Positions 1 through 7,722 of a stretch of 39,970 nucleotides of DNA are shown in pieces. Each line of letters begins with the position of its first letter. The first letter of the stretch is position 1. Source of the DNA: an uncultured Hippea sp. (GTDB lineage: Bacteria > Campylobacterota_A > Desulfurellia > JAADFJ01); NCBI GenBank assembly GCA_913009315.1, contig CAJVZA010000009.1, positions 1 through 39,970 of the forward strand, read 5' to 3'. The position numbers and the translations under genes are program-made. The notes beneath the pieces were generated by a model. It saw only the letters and a program-made list of their open reading frames with translations, did no database searches and was not told the origin of the DNA.

Positions 1-148
1 CTCATAAAGCCCGCAGGGAAGTCAAATAAAGGGCAATCTTCAGGAAATTAAAATTCTCAAACTAACCGGTTAGTACCTCAAATTTTAATTTCTAAATCTC
101 ACCCTTTCTTTGACTTCTGTGTATCTGTTTATTGTGCAGTGGTCTCAT
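1..148. repeat. Right part of a palindromic MITE-like element cut by the window start
   Basis: Bases 21-114 form an imperfect palindrome of about 47-bp arms centred on ACCGGT (64-69). The left arm starts GTCAAATAAAGGG, the right arm ends CCCTTTCTTTGAC, and inner arms AAATTAAAATT/AATTTTAATTT pair. The symmetry continues weakly outward to the window edge. Bases 123-148 carry a terminal motif, ATCTGTTTATTGTGCAG followed by TGGTCTCAT, whose first 17 bases recur exactly in reverse orientation at 25844-25860 in another small inverted-repeat element. I infer one non-autonomous element family; the left end lies outside the window. The rest of 149-312 shows no gene, only a weak TCGCTT/AAGCGA inverted repeat near 154-193. 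Confidence 0.55.
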
Positions 149-312
149 TATTGTCGCTTATCGCTCAGGATGCCGTCTGATGCGCAAAAGCGAGTTTATA
201 AGATAAATTTGAACTCTCGATTTGAAATACATAAAATTAGTAGAAATATTCTTAAGTCTTTTTAAGATATTTTTGGTTATTATAAATCTTAAAAAAATAA
301 TTTAGGATTTCA

Positions 313-340
313 TTGACAAAAAATACTTTATAAGTAGAAT
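313..340 (+). promoter_or_regulatory. Sigma-70 type promoter for tupABC
   Basis: A perfect -35 hexamer TTGACA (313-318) is followed after 16 bases by TAGAAT (335-340), one mismatch from the -10 consensus. It sits 38 bases before the tupA start codon, so it should drive the tup operon. No ModE-like or riboswitch structure was recognised around it. Confidence 0.6.
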
Positions 341-377
341 TTATTACGATAAAATAAATCATTTTCAGGGGGTAAGT

Positions 378-1190
378 ATGACAAGAAAATCTGTTATGAT
401 TTTTATGGTAGTATTGGCATTAACCATAGCGAACAGCAGTTTTGCAAAAATGTTAAAGCTATCAAGCACTACAAGTACTCAAAACACAGGGCTATTGGGG
501 TTTCTTTCAAAACAGTTCAGGACTGACACCGGATACACGCTTGCGGTTATCGCCGTCGGCACCGGGAGGGCTTTGAAATTGGCTCAAAATTGCGATGTTG
601 ATGTTACCTTGGTACATGCGCCTTCTTTGGAAAGAAAATTTGTGGCAAACGGCTACGGCATTGATAGACGAATCGTGATGGCTAACTATTTTGTAATCGT
701 GGGACCGAAATCTGACCCTGCTGATATAAAAGATGCAAGTTCGGCAAAGAATGCATTTACAAGAATAGCACACTCAAAATCGACTTTTCTATCCAGAGAC
801 GATAACTCAGGCACTAATGTAAAAGAAAAGACTATCTGGAAAATGGCAGGCATTGCACCGGCCGGTTCATGGTATGAGAGAATCGGACATGGAATGGGTG
901 CTACACTTATGATGGCATCGGAAAAAAACGCCTACACACTTTCAGATATCGGAACCTATCTAAAGATGAAAAATAAATTGGATATCGTGCCGCTCTATGA
1001 CAGGAAAAGCAGGTTACTGTATAATCCCTATCATGTAATGGCCGTAAATCCCAACCACTGCAGCAATGTAGATTATAAGGGAGCTCTAAAATTCGACAGA
1101 TGGATAACATCAAAAAGGGTACAGAAACTCATAGCAGGCTACAAAGATTCTGAAGGAAAAACTTTGTTTACACCTCTTGCAATCTATTAA
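378..1190 (+). CDS. tupA: Tungstate ABC transporter, substrate-binding protein TupA
   Basis: Periplasmic oxyanion-binding component of a tungstate importer. Residues 1-23 look like a signal peptide (MTRK start, hydrophobic core, SFA before the likely cleavage site) with no lipobox, so a soluble periplasmic protein is expected. Family hallmarks follow: SSTTST at 29-34, GTGRAL at 61-66, DVTLVHAP at 75-82, FVIVGP at 105-110 and SRDDNSGT at 139-146; the Ser/Thr-rich loops are those that hold the oxyanion in TupA/ModA-like proteins. Length (270 aa) is normal. The ATG has a GGGGG ribosome-binding site (368-372) and a good promoter upstream. It is first in tupA-tupB-tupC. The TupA-type motifs favour tungstate; molybdate cannot be excluded from sequence. 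Tungsten would feed formate dehydrogenases or aldehyde oxidoreductases, none of which is in the window. Confidence 0.9.
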   Translation: MTRKSVMIFMVVLALTIANSSFAKMLKLSSTTSTQNTGLLGFLSKQFRTDTGYTLAVIAVGTGRALKLAQNCDVDVTLVHAPSLERKFVANGYGIDRRIVMANYFVIVGPKSDPADIKDASSAKNAFTRIAHSKSTFLSRDDNSGTNVKEKTIWKMAGIAPAGSWYERIGHGMGATLMMASEKNAYTLSDIGTYLKMKNKLDIVPLYDRKSRLLYNPYHVMAVNPNHCSNVDYKGALKFDRWITSKRVQKLIAGYKDSEGKTLFTPLAIY

Positions 1191-1210
1191 ACAACGATAG
1201 ACGGTGAAGC

Positions 1211-1891
1211 TTGTTTTTATCATCCTTTAAAAATGCGATAGATCTGATATTATCAGGTGATGCTGCTACATATCAGGCTATATTTCTATCCATAAAAGTA
1301 GGTTTTACCGCAACCGCAATCGCAACGATAATAGGTTTGCCAATTTCACTTATACTTTCCACTAAACAGTTCAGGGGCAGAAACTTTTTAATCACAATTT
1401 TCAACGCTCTAATGGGACTTCCAAGTGTAGTGGTTGGTCTGTTAGGCTATGGATTGTTGTCACATAACGGTATTCTGGGAATGCTCAATATTCTTTTTAC
1501 GCCGACTGCTATTATTATAGGTGATGTGCTGCTTGGCATACCGACTGTGGTCGCAATAGCTGAATCTGTTCTCTCGGATTATCACAAGAAGATAGACGAA
1601 ACCATAAAAACATTGGGCGTTTCTCCTTTTAAGGGTCAAATAGTTTTGCTCAAGGAATCGATATACGGAATTATGGGAGCAATTAGCGCAGGTTTTGGAA
1701 GAATCTTCGAGGAGGTCGGTGCGGCAATGATGATTGGCGGAAATATTTTGGGTCTCACCAGAACAATGACAACGGCGATCGCGCTTGAAACAACAAAAGG
1801 GGAATTTGCCAGAGGCGTAGCTCTAGGAATAATACTTTTATCCATATCAGTTTCGGTTAATATTGCATTACAATGGTTCAAAAAGCGATAG
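1211..1891 (+). CDS. tupB: Tungstate ABC transporter, permease TupB
   Basis: Inner-membrane permease of the tungstate importer, 226 aa with about five hydrophobic segments (roughly 20-50, 60-82, 93-120, 150-175 and 200-222). The cytoplasmic EAA-like loop that contacts the ATPase is visible at 130-142 (ETIKTLGVSPFKG). It is followed by GRIFEEVGAAMMIGGNI (163-179), which is very characteristic of TupB. The start is a TTG preceded by GGTGAAG; no closer ATG fits. It lies 20 bases after tupA and overlaps tupC by 19 bases, so the three proteins should be co-translated. Function follows from family and context; confidence is high. Confidence 0.9.
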   Translation: MFLSSFKNAIDLILSGDAATYQAIFLSIKVGFTATAIATIIGLPISLILSTKQFRGRNFLITIFNALMGLPSVVVGLLGYGLLSHNGILGMLNILFTPTAIIIGDVLLGIPTVVAIAESVLSDYHKKIDETIKTLGVSPFKGQIVLLKESIYGIMGAISAGFGRIFEEVGAAMMIGGNILGLTRTMTTAIALETTKGEFARGVALGIILLSISVSVNIALQWFKKR

Positions 1892-2871
1892 AACTAAAAA
1901 ATATAGCGCTTAGCTACAATAAAAATTGGAGACTTTCGCTGAAAAGCGTAGATATAGCGCCATCGTCGATTGTTGCTTTTTCAGGAGCAAACGGTTCGGG
2001 AAAAAGCACTCTTCTGCGATCCATAGCTGTTTTATTCAAACCGGTATCGGGTCAAATAAAGATTTTTGGACAAACAGCTTTTCTGAGTAGAAAAACAGAT
2101 AGAGTAATTAGAGAATCTATCACAATGGTACACCAAGACCCGTATCTGTTCAAAGGAACCGTGAAAAACAATATAATGCTTGGATTAAAGGCATCAGGCA
2201 GAATGAAGAATTATTCTCAGGCAAAAAATTTACTTAAACTGCTTGAAGAGGAAAATATTGAAAATGAAAAGACAGATCAGCTTTCAGGCGGACAAAGACA
2301 GAAAGTAGCACTTATAAGAGCGCTTATAATGCCTGTAAAAATTTTTATATTTGATGAACCGTTTGACAGTCTTGACGAGGCATCAAGAGCTGTTTTTTTA
2401 GATATATGTAAAAAAATAGCTCAATCAGGCAAAACTATTCTGATATCAAGTCACAAAACCGAAGAAGTTATAAAAATAGCAGATAAAATATACAATCTTT
2501 CTAACGGAAATCTTTTCCAGGGAAGTCCTGAAAATAATTTCAGAGGAAAACTGATAGAACAAGACGGTTCGTTTTATTTTGATACCGGAAGAGCTGTGTT
2601 TGCCACTCTAAATAAACCCGGCGCTACCACTGCATTGATAGATCCGGATGCCATATCGCTATCTTTAACAAGACAGCACAGCAGTATGAGAAACTGCTTA
2701 AAGGGGAAAATCAAAAAAATTATACAGGAAAAAGATTTTGTATCCGTAATTGTAGAGGCGGGTGAAACATTTTCAGCAATAATAACAGATAAAAGTGCAC
2801 AACAATTAATGCTAAAACCCGGTGACGAGATATATCTTGGATTCAAAGCAAGCTCTGTAAAGCTATTTTAA
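1873..2871 (+). CDS. tupC: Tungstate ABC transporter, ATP-binding protein TupC
   Basis: ATPase that energises TupAB. Walker A GANGSGKST lies at 38-46, the Q-loop glutamine near 88, the ABC signature LSGGQ at 137-141, Walker B IFIFDEP at 157-163 and the H-loop histidine near 194. The ATPase core ends around residue 215. Residues about 274-331 (CLKGKIKKII..., then GDEIYLGFKASSVKLF) look like a TOBE/MopI-type oxyanion-sensing domain, as in molybdate/tungstate ATPases, where anion binding can inhibit transport. The 332-aa length includes this extra domain. The start ATG is inside the tupB tail (19-base overlap). Last gene of the operon; a hairpin lies about 70 bases downstream. Confidence 0.88.
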   Translation: MVQKAIELKNIALSYNKNWRLSLKSVDIAPSSIVAFSGANGSGKSTLLRSIAVLFKPVSGQIKIFGQTAFLSRKTDRVIRESITMVHQDPYLFKGTVKNNIMLGLKASGRMKNYSQAKNLLKLLEEENIENEKTDQLSGGQRQKVALIRALIMPVKIFIFDEPFDSLDEASRAVFLDICKKIAQSGKTILISSHKTEEVIKIADKIYNLSNGNLFQGSPENNFRGKLIEQDGSFYFDTGRAVFATLNKPGATTALIDPDAISLSLTRQHSSMRNCLKGKIKKIIQEKDFVSVIVEAGETFSAIITDKSAQQLMLKPGDEIYLGFKASSVKLF

Positions 2872-2942
2872 CAATGTTTTATGGTATTCACGAAGTCATA
2901 TTTTATAGCCTTTTGACAACCCTCAACTTACTTTGAGCCGTC

Positions 2943-2978
2943 AATAGCAGCGGATTTGATAACAAAATTGCTGCTATT
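2943..2978 (+). terminator. Possible terminator after tupC
   Basis: AATAGCAGC (2943-2951) pairs perfectly with GCTGCTATT (2970-2978) around an 18-base loop, 72 bases after the tupC stop and followed by ATTTC. The U tract is poor and the loop long, so it may be an mRNA 3'-end hairpin rather than an intrinsic terminator. Confidence 0.35.
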
Positions 2979-3006
2979 ATTTCTAATATTCTCCAAATAT
3001 ATAAAG

Positions 3007-3183
3007 TCAAGATATTTTTGAGCCGCCCTCACCAATATTCATTGTTCTCTGTTTATCCTTCTTCTGCAACTCCTGCCGTTCATATTCAATATAACGGCGT
3101 TGTGTGTTCCTGTCCGGTAAGACCGTTGTCAGAGTCTTGCCATGAAATATTTTTCCATTCCGAAAAATCAAGGTTTGCTGTTG
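3007..3183 (-). pseudogene. Coding-like remnant of unknown family
   Basis: An open frame of 58 codons on the minus strand ends at TGA (3007-3009) and begins directly after an in-frame TAA, without a convincing start codon. Its translation is protein-like: FRNGKIFHGK, then LPDRNTQRRYIEYERQEL, then a charged KKDKQR tail. That composition suggests the C-terminus of a real protein whose upstream part has decayed. I do not recognise the family. The plus-strand frame over the same DNA (3018-3242) looks like its shadow. The stretch lies downstream of panE and the dispersed repeat, between convergent genes, where debris tends to persist. Alternative: chance open frame. Confidence 0.3.
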
Positions 3184-3243
3184 TTACAGTGCTCTTGGTT
3201 TCGTATCTTATGGCTGTATTGAAACTTACGCAAAAAAAGTGAC

Positions 3244-3288
3244 AAAAAGCCTGCGTACTCTTACTGATACATGCCCTATCGGCTTTTT
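3244..3288. terminator. Possible terminator hairpin in the tupC/panE intergenic region
   Basis: AAAAAGCC (3244-3251) pairs with GGCTTTTT (3281-3288) across a 29-base loop. In plus orientation it ends in a T run; in minus orientation it also ends in a T run, so it could end transcription from either convergent gene. The loop is long, hence the modest confidence. Confidence 0.35.
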
Positions 3289-3307
3289 ATCTATGCCTTT
3301 TTAGGAG

Positions 3308-3625
3308 TTTTACGATAGCAATTCGTTGATATCCTTATTCCCGGTTCTAAATATAATGCCTGCTGAATTATTTCAGAATTTGAAGTCTGCCTTATATTAT
3401 TGATATACGTTCAGCCATCAGCATGACTCAAGAAACGTGAAAAACCGCTGCGCTTCCGTCAAGGGATAGAGATACCGTCCGAGAACAGCGATAATAGGAG
3501 GTCTGCTGAAGATAAATATAGATTTGGTCATATTTCCCATTATTCTCGTTAAATATATCCTGTACTTGCCTCAGACAATGGAAAGATCTGTCTCAAATCA
3601 ACTTTCTTCTCACTGCAACTCTGCT
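3308..3625 (-). repeat. Dispersed repeat, copy A
   Basis: Read on the minus strand this segment matches two other intergenic places. Its distal part (plus 3317-3480) aligns with 22380-22540: both hold the equivalents of AGCGGTTTTTCACG, CTTGAGTCATGC, TTCTGAAATAAT, TTTAGAACC and ATCAACGAATT in the same order. Its proximal part (plus 3510-3625) aligns with 34785-34905 in opposite orientation, sharing TTGAGAC, TATATTTAA and a CAGCAGA block. In the coding-like reading the segment ends AQRFFTFLESC-stop, but similarity continues for about 100 bases past the stop. It lies immediately downstream of panE. Confidence 0.6.
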
Positions 3626-3644
3626 CTCGGACAGCGTTCGGGAA

Positions 3645-4589
3645 TCAAATATCGAACTTAACCTTGCCTCTTGCATGCAGCTCAAGCGGCAGCAGACTGG
3701 AATAGATAAAGCTGTTAACGGGTGTTGCGACAGCTGCTTCCTTTCCAAGCCGCACCACTGCACCGTTTTGAGATTCCAGTTCGGATGGTCTTCCATTCAT
3801 TATATCCCGCTGCATTGATGCTGTTCCTTCCTGCGGCAAATCATCGATAAAAGCCAATGTCTTATTAACGCTATCTTGCGGCAGAGCGATGTTGTGTGCA
3901 TGAGCTACATCTAATATCTCCTGCATTGCTTGTGTCAGCATGCTGCGCGTTTCAGGAAGGCTGCGAAAGATGCCGATGGGCACACGAGTTACGGCGCCTA
4001 TGCCGCTCAAGGAAGCAATAAACAAAAATTTGCTCCACATGGCAATTTGAATATCTGAAGGAACAGTTGCTTTTACTCCTTTAGTCTGTTCAAAAATACG
4101 GAGCAGCGTTTTCACGCGTTCGCTGTGTTCGTTGTTTAATTCACCGAATTGAATCGAAGGATAGATGCCGGCATGACATATATGACCGGGTTTGGTAATA
4201 TAGCTTATGATATGACATAATCCGCCCAGCACATGTTTTTCGCCGATTATTTTTGACAGCTGTATAGGAGCCTCAACACCGTTTTCCAGCGAAATTACAA
4301 AAGTTTCCGGGCCAATCATCGGCCGCATAGCCTGAGCCGCATCAGAAACCTGCCATGCCTTTACAGTGACCAGAATTATATCTACTATCCCTATATCTGA
4401 CGGATTATTTGTCACCTGCACCGGATTTATAATGAAATCGCCATTTATACTTTTTACCTTTAAACCATCTTCTCGAATAGCTTCAAGATGTTTACCGCGG
4501 GCAACAAAAACAGTGTCGAATCCTGCTTCAGCCAGACGTCCGCCAAAATACCCGCCTACGCCTCCTGTTCCAAATATTGCAATACGCAT
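3645..4589 (-). CDS. panE: PanE/ApbA-family 2-dehydropantoate 2-reductase
   Basis: NADPH-dependent ketoreductase of the ketopantoate reductase family, which makes pantoate for pantothenate/CoA; some relatives act on other 2-keto acids. The N-terminal Rossmann fold has GTGGVGGYFG at 7-16. K76 in VTVKAW, the probable catalytic lysine K187 in MWSKFLF, and the C-terminal NGRPSELESQNG (265-276) match the family's active-site positions. Length 314 aa is normal. It directly abuts the peroxiredoxin-like gene (0-base gap) and is the last gene of the TetR-headed redox cluster. No panB or panC is nearby, so a role as a general keto reductase in this cluster is equally possible. Confidence 0.78.
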   Translation of the reverse strand: MRIAIFGTGGVGGYFGGRLAEAGFDTVFVARGKHLEAIREDGLKVKSINGDFIINPVQVTNNPSDIGIVDIILVTVKAWQVSDAAQAMRPMIGPETFVISLENGVEAPIQLSKIIGEKHVLGGLCHIISYITKPGHICHAGIYPSIQFGELNNEHSERVKTLLRIFEQTKGVKATVPSDIQIAMWSKFLFIASLSGIGAVTRVPIGIFRSLPETRSMLTQAMQEILDVAHAHNIALPQDSVNKTLAFIDDLPQEGTASMQRDIMNGRPSELESQNGAVVRLGKEAAVATPVNSFIYSSLLPLELHARGKVKFDI

Positions 4590-5255
4590 CTAAGAATCCT
4601 CATATTTATTTTTGATTGTCTCAAGAGCTTTGATCGTTTCCTGCGGTTCTAATCGTTTCGTGTAATCCGCATCAGCAAAAGAAAGGGCTATGATTCCTTT
4701 GGAATCCACTACATAGGTAGCAGGAATCGGCAGCTCATAGCTGTCATCGCCATTCTCAGCCGGCAGATCAATGCCGAAACTTTTATATATCGGGCGCAGC
4801 TCTTCTGCTAAAGTAAATACCAAACCGAACTTTCTCGCTATCTTATTTCCAACATCGCTCAAGACATCAAATGTCAATTCCTTTTCTTTTACAGTTGTCA
4901 GCACTTTATCCGGAAGATTGGGTGATATTGCAACAAATCTGGCACCAAGTTGTTCTATCCTGTGCAGCACATTCTGAAATGCTCTTATTTCCAGATTACA
5001 ATACGGACACCATCCGCCGCGATAAAAATTTATTACTATGGGTCCATTCATCAACAGCTCCGAAGATGATACCGGATTGCCTTGTGCATCGGGCAGTGTG
5101 AACGGCGGCATTTTGTCGCCCTTTTTTAAGACGTTTTTGACAATACCGGATTCTTGAAGCCTTTTTGTCGCAGACAACATAACTTTTAAGGTTTCTTTCG
5201 GTATCTCAGGAATGTGAGTTTTTTGAAACTCTTCAATCTGTTCAGTTAAATTCAT
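4590..5255 (-). CDS. Peroxiredoxin-like (AhpC/TSA, PRX-like2) protein
   Basis: Thioredoxin-fold peroxidase-like protein. After a helical N-terminal extension (1-45) the fold begins KGDKMPPFTLPDAQG (45-59), followed by the active-site segment FYRGGWCPYCNLE (77-89). It has two cysteines (C83, C86), a CxxC arrangement typical of the PRX-like2 branch rather than classical 2-Cys AhpC. IPATYVVD near 190 is the expected cis-Pro strand. It probably reduces peroxides or disulfides in the cytoplasm; no signal peptide is seen. It lies 2 bases after the luciferase-like gene and abuts panE, so the three are surely cotranscribed. Confidence 0.8.
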   Translation of the reverse strand: MNLTEQIEEFQKTHIPEIPKETLKVMLSATKRLQESGIVKNVLKKGDKMPPFTLPDAQGNPVSSSELLMNGPIVINFYRGGWCPYCNLEIRAFQNVLHRIEQLGARFVAISPNLPDKVLTTVKEKELTFDVLSDVGNKIARKFGLVFTLAEELRPIYKSFGIDLPAENGDDSYELPIPATYVVDSKGIIALSFADADYTKRLEPQETIKALETIKNKYEDS

Positions 5256-5257
5256 CT

Positions 5258-6253
5258 CTATTCTCCTCCATTATTTTTCAGTATATCAAGAAGTTTTTCA
5301 ACATTTTGCAGTTCTTTAAAAGTTGGAGTAAGCTGCAATAAAACATGATCTATTCCTATCTCTTTTAGACGCTTTATCTTTTCTGCTACCGCAAGAGGTG
5401 AACCCACCAGTCCGGTATCAAGCGTACGGTCAAGCAGATTCTTTCTGCCTCCTGTTATTTTTTGCAGCTGTTTCTCGGCTTCTTCATCGGTATCTCTTAT
5501 AAAAGTTAGTGCAGGAATAGCGAATTCCATCTCGTTCCTTCCTCTCTTTTTCAAGCGTTTTTTCATGTCGGTAATATTATCTCGCGTCTCCTCAAGGCTG
5601 CATCCGCGCATCAGCCAGCCGTCGGCTTCGGCAGCTGCAAGATTGCGGGAAGCTTCCGACATTCCTGCATACCATATTGGCGGCAGCGGGTTCGGTTTTG
5701 GTTCAAGAGTACCGTTTTTTATTGAGTAATATTTTCCGTTAAATGTGACGCAGTTTTCTTTCCACAACCGCTTAATAATCTGAATCGCTTCGGTTGCCCG
5801 ATCCACCCGATCATCATGTTCGTAAAATGGTAGTCCATAGGCTTCGTATTCTCTTTTAAACCAGCCGGCACCAATACTAAGCCAAAATCTTCCGTTACTA
5901 ATGTCAGTGAGCGCAGCCGCCTGTTTCGCCAGAACTGCAGGATAACGAAATGCCTCACAAAGCGTAGTCTGGGCAATATTCACCTTACTTGTCACTGCTG
6001 CAACTGCCGAGGCGATTGTCCATGACTCAAGCGAAGCTGCCGTTTCGCCTTTTATCGGATTTAGCAGATGATCGGGAATCCATAAAGAGTCTATACCGAT
6101 TCTCTCTGCTTCTACGGCAACCTGTTTTACATATCTGTAGGTAGGCAGCTCTTCGTTTTCGTTTACAAACTCTGTCTCATCGTCTGTTTTTCCGGAATTT
6201 GATACGGGAAGCCATCCTCCGTAAACGGGCAGGTATAGACCGATTTTAATCAT
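5258..6253 (-). CDS. LLM-class flavin-dependent oxidoreductase (luciferase-like, FMN or F420)
   Basis: TIM-barrel luciferase-like monooxygenase or F420-dependent oxidoreductase, 331 aa. Visible family segments are LYLPVYGGW (7-15), IDSLWIPDHLL (54-64), SNGRFWLSIGAGW (119-131) and PPIWYAGMSEASRNLAAAEADGW beginning at 191. The C-terminal VAEKIKRLKEIGIDHVLLQL is also typical. The substrate cannot be told. Its start overlaps the PPOX gene by 8 bases, which suggests translational coupling; PPOX-fold proteins often bind FMN or F420, so the pair may share a cofactor. It sits in the TetR-controlled cluster with a nitroreductase, which fits detoxification of small electrophiles (inference). Confidence 0.82.
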   Translation of the reverse strand: MIKIGLYLPVYGGWLPVSNSGKTDDETEFVNENEELPTYRYVKQVAVEAERIGIDSLWIPDHLLNPIKGETAASLESWTIASAVAAVTSKVNIAQTTLCEAFRYPAVLAKQAAALTDISNGRFWLSIGAGWFKREYEAYGLPFYEHDDRVDRATEAIQIIKRLWKENCVTFNGKYYSIKNGTLEPKPNPLPPIWYAGMSEASRNLAAAEADGWLMRGCSLEETRDNITDMKKRLKKRGRNEMEFAIPALTFIRDTDEEAEKQLQKITGGRKNLLDRTLDTGLVGSPLAVAEKIKRLKEIGIDHVLLQLTPTFKELQNVEKLLDILKNNGGE

Positions 6254-6770
6254 TGTATATATATTTGACTTTTTCCACTGTAAGAGGCTGTTGATAAATG
6301 TCGTTACTGTGAATAGAATGACGAAGCAATCTCAAAAAACGTTGACAATAAAGGGATTGCCACGCACCTTTCGGTGCTCGCAATGACAAATAGGAGTTTT
6401 TCAACAGGCTCGTAATAATCAAAACGCCTCTTGATCCCGGAAATTTTGTTTTTGTAAGTTCTGCCTGATTACCGGAAGTTTGAATTTCACCTTTTCCCAA
6501 TAATAAACAACCTTGTCCAAGTTTGCCGGAAGGGCGTTTTACATTTTTTGAAGCAATCAGCAATTCTATACTGCTGTTTTTCTTAAGATTTTTTTCAGTT
6601 TTATGATAACCGTATGCAGGTATTCTTATTTCAGCACCTTCGCTGTCGAGCTTTTTCACATAATTACCCCAAGTGCCGACTGTATGGGCGCCATCATCGC
6701 CTGTTGTAGCGATACTGATAAATTCTGTTTTATCCAGCACTTCTTTCCATTGTTCTTTAAGTTTTTCCAT
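6246..6770 (-). CDS. Pyridoxamine 5'-phosphate oxidase-fold protein with an in-frame MITE insertion
   Basis: FMN/F420-binding split-barrel protein. The N-terminus (FISIATTGDDGAHTVGTWG, 18-36) is typical of this fold. The reading frame is 174 aa, but residues about 121-163 are encoded by a 128-bp mobile element plus one target duplication (132 bp, 44 codons). The element has added codons without a stop or shift. Removing it joins GVLIIT directly to VEKVKYIYND, restoring a 130-aa protein of usual size. The insert falls before the last strand, so folding or activity may be changed; whether the extended protein works is unknown. The start is decided by GAGGATC just upstream of ATG. It overlaps the LLM gene by 8 bases. 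Confidence 0.75.
   Translation of the reverse strand: MEKLKEQWKEVLDKTEFISIATTGDDGAHTVGTWGNYVKKLDSEGAEIRIPAYGYHKTEKNLKKNSSIELLIASKNVKRPSGKLGQGCLLLGKGEIQTSGNQAELTKTKFPGSRGVLIITSLLKNSYLSLRAPKGAWQSLYCQRFLRLLRHSIHSNDIYQQPLTVEKVKYIYND
6284..6411. mobile_element. 128-bp MITE with 4-bp target duplication
   Basis: Terminal inverted repeats GAGGCTGTTGA (6284-6294) and TCAACAGGCTC (6401-6411) differ at one position. The element is flanked by the direct repeat GTAA (6280-6283 and 6412-6415), the signature of transposition with a 4-bp duplication. Internally it contains a GCACC/GGTGC stem (6364-6377), which on the minus strand has a GAAA tetraloop. It encodes no protein and must have been moved by a transposase elsewhere. 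The same left terminus recurs at 30139. Confidence 0.85.
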
Positions 6771-6862
6771 AATGATCCTCCCGAAATTTGAAAAAAGGAC
6801 ACAAAAACCTCAAAATTTTTTAATACAGCTGAACAACAATGGATATAAATAGTTGGGGGGTT

Positions 6863-6889
6863 GGAGAAGCGCCTGAGAGACGCCTCTCC
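6863..6889. promoter_or_regulatory. Hairpin between nitroreductase and PPOX gene
   Basis: GGAGAAGCG (6863-6871) pairs with CGCCTCTCC (6881-6889) with one mismatch around a 9-base loop. Neither strand has a U tract after it, so a classical terminator is unlikely. It lies about 95 bases before the PPOX start and may be an mRNA processing or leader structure that separates two halves of the minus-strand cluster. Confidence 0.35.
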
Positions 6890-6960
6890 AAAATGTTTAG
6901 TTTCTTTGAACAAAACACAATATAAACACCTCTTTCCGTTTGTCAAGCTGTTTTTTGAGA

Positions 6961-7629
6961 TTATTCAAAAAAGATTGTAAATTTATCCACAGGCATTCTC
7001 GGCATTCTCGGCATCTTGTTTAAAAATGCAGATTCATCCGGATATCCAAGTGCTATTCCGAACAGTATCAGCTTGTTTTCCGGGATGTTAAGTACCGAAT
7101 GAGTGATATCAGCATATTGAGAAACAGAAACTTGAGGGCAGGTACCCAGACCCAAGTCAAGCGCAGCAAGATATAATGATTGCGAAAAAGCTCCTATATC
7201 GATAAATGCGCCTTCTCCGATGCCACTTTCCGTCATAATGACAAGCTCTGCCGGTGCATCGAAAAATTTCAGATTTTCTTCAAGATGAGGTGCCAATTGC
7301 GACCAATTTTTAGGATCTATGCCCCTATATTCAAAAACGATTTGGTTGCATGTATCGCCGTTCGCCTTTAAATGATTGGGGAGCTCTTTTGCCATATAAT
7401 TATAATCAAAATGACGATGTGCTCTGTTGTGAAGTGCATCAAGAAGGGCGTTTTTCAGCTTTTCAAGTGCCTCTCCTGTTACAACAGCTACTTCCCATGG
7501 CTGCATATTATGACTTGACGGTGCCATTCTTGCTATATCAAGCAGCCTGACTATATCCTTTCTTGATACCGGTTTTTCGAGAAAACCTCTAATGCATTTC
7601 CGTTTTTTGATAGCCTCGATTGTATTCAT
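6961..7629 (-). CDS. Nitroreductase-family FMN oxidoreductase
   Basis: FMN-dependent NAD(P)H oxidoreductase, 222 aa. The N-terminal IKKRKCIRGFLEKPV (7-21) and APSSHNMQPWEVAVV (36-50) are the FMN phosphate-binding and dimer segments of the family. GAFIDIGAFSQSLYLAALDLGLGTCPQ and FGIALGYPD near the C-terminus complete the fold. Members reduce nitroaromatics, quinones or flavins in the cytoplasm; the substrate here is unknown. It follows the first PPOX gene by 93 bases and precedes the second by 190 bases. Together with the TetR repressor this looks like an inducible detoxification set. Confidence 0.85.
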   Translation of the reverse strand: MNTIEAIKKRKCIRGFLEKPVSRKDIVRLLDIARMAPSSHNMQPWEVAVVTGEALEKLKNALLDALHNRAHRHFDYNYMAKELPNHLKANGDTCNQIVFEYRGIDPKNWSQLAPHLEENLKFFDAPAELVIMTESGIGEGAFIDIGAFSQSLYLAALDLGLGTCPQVSVSQYADITHSVLNIPENKLILFGIALGYPDESAFLNKMPRMPRMPVDKFTIFFE

Positions 7630-7722
7630 AAATTCATCCCTCCTGTAGTTTTATAAGCAGATAATTTGATAATGAGACACAGTACAATAAATACTGTATT
7701 TCCCGTAATTTCCCCCTGATAA

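Noticed and set aside
149-312. Molybdenum/tungsten cofactor riboswitch upstream of tupA
   Set aside because: The best promoter (313-340) lies downstream of this stretch, so it would not be in the mRNA leader, and no Moco-like fold was recognised.
6656-6946. 96-codon minus-strand ORF upstream of the PPOX gene
   Set aside because: Out of frame with the PPOX gene it overlaps, low-complexity content and no ribosome-binding site.
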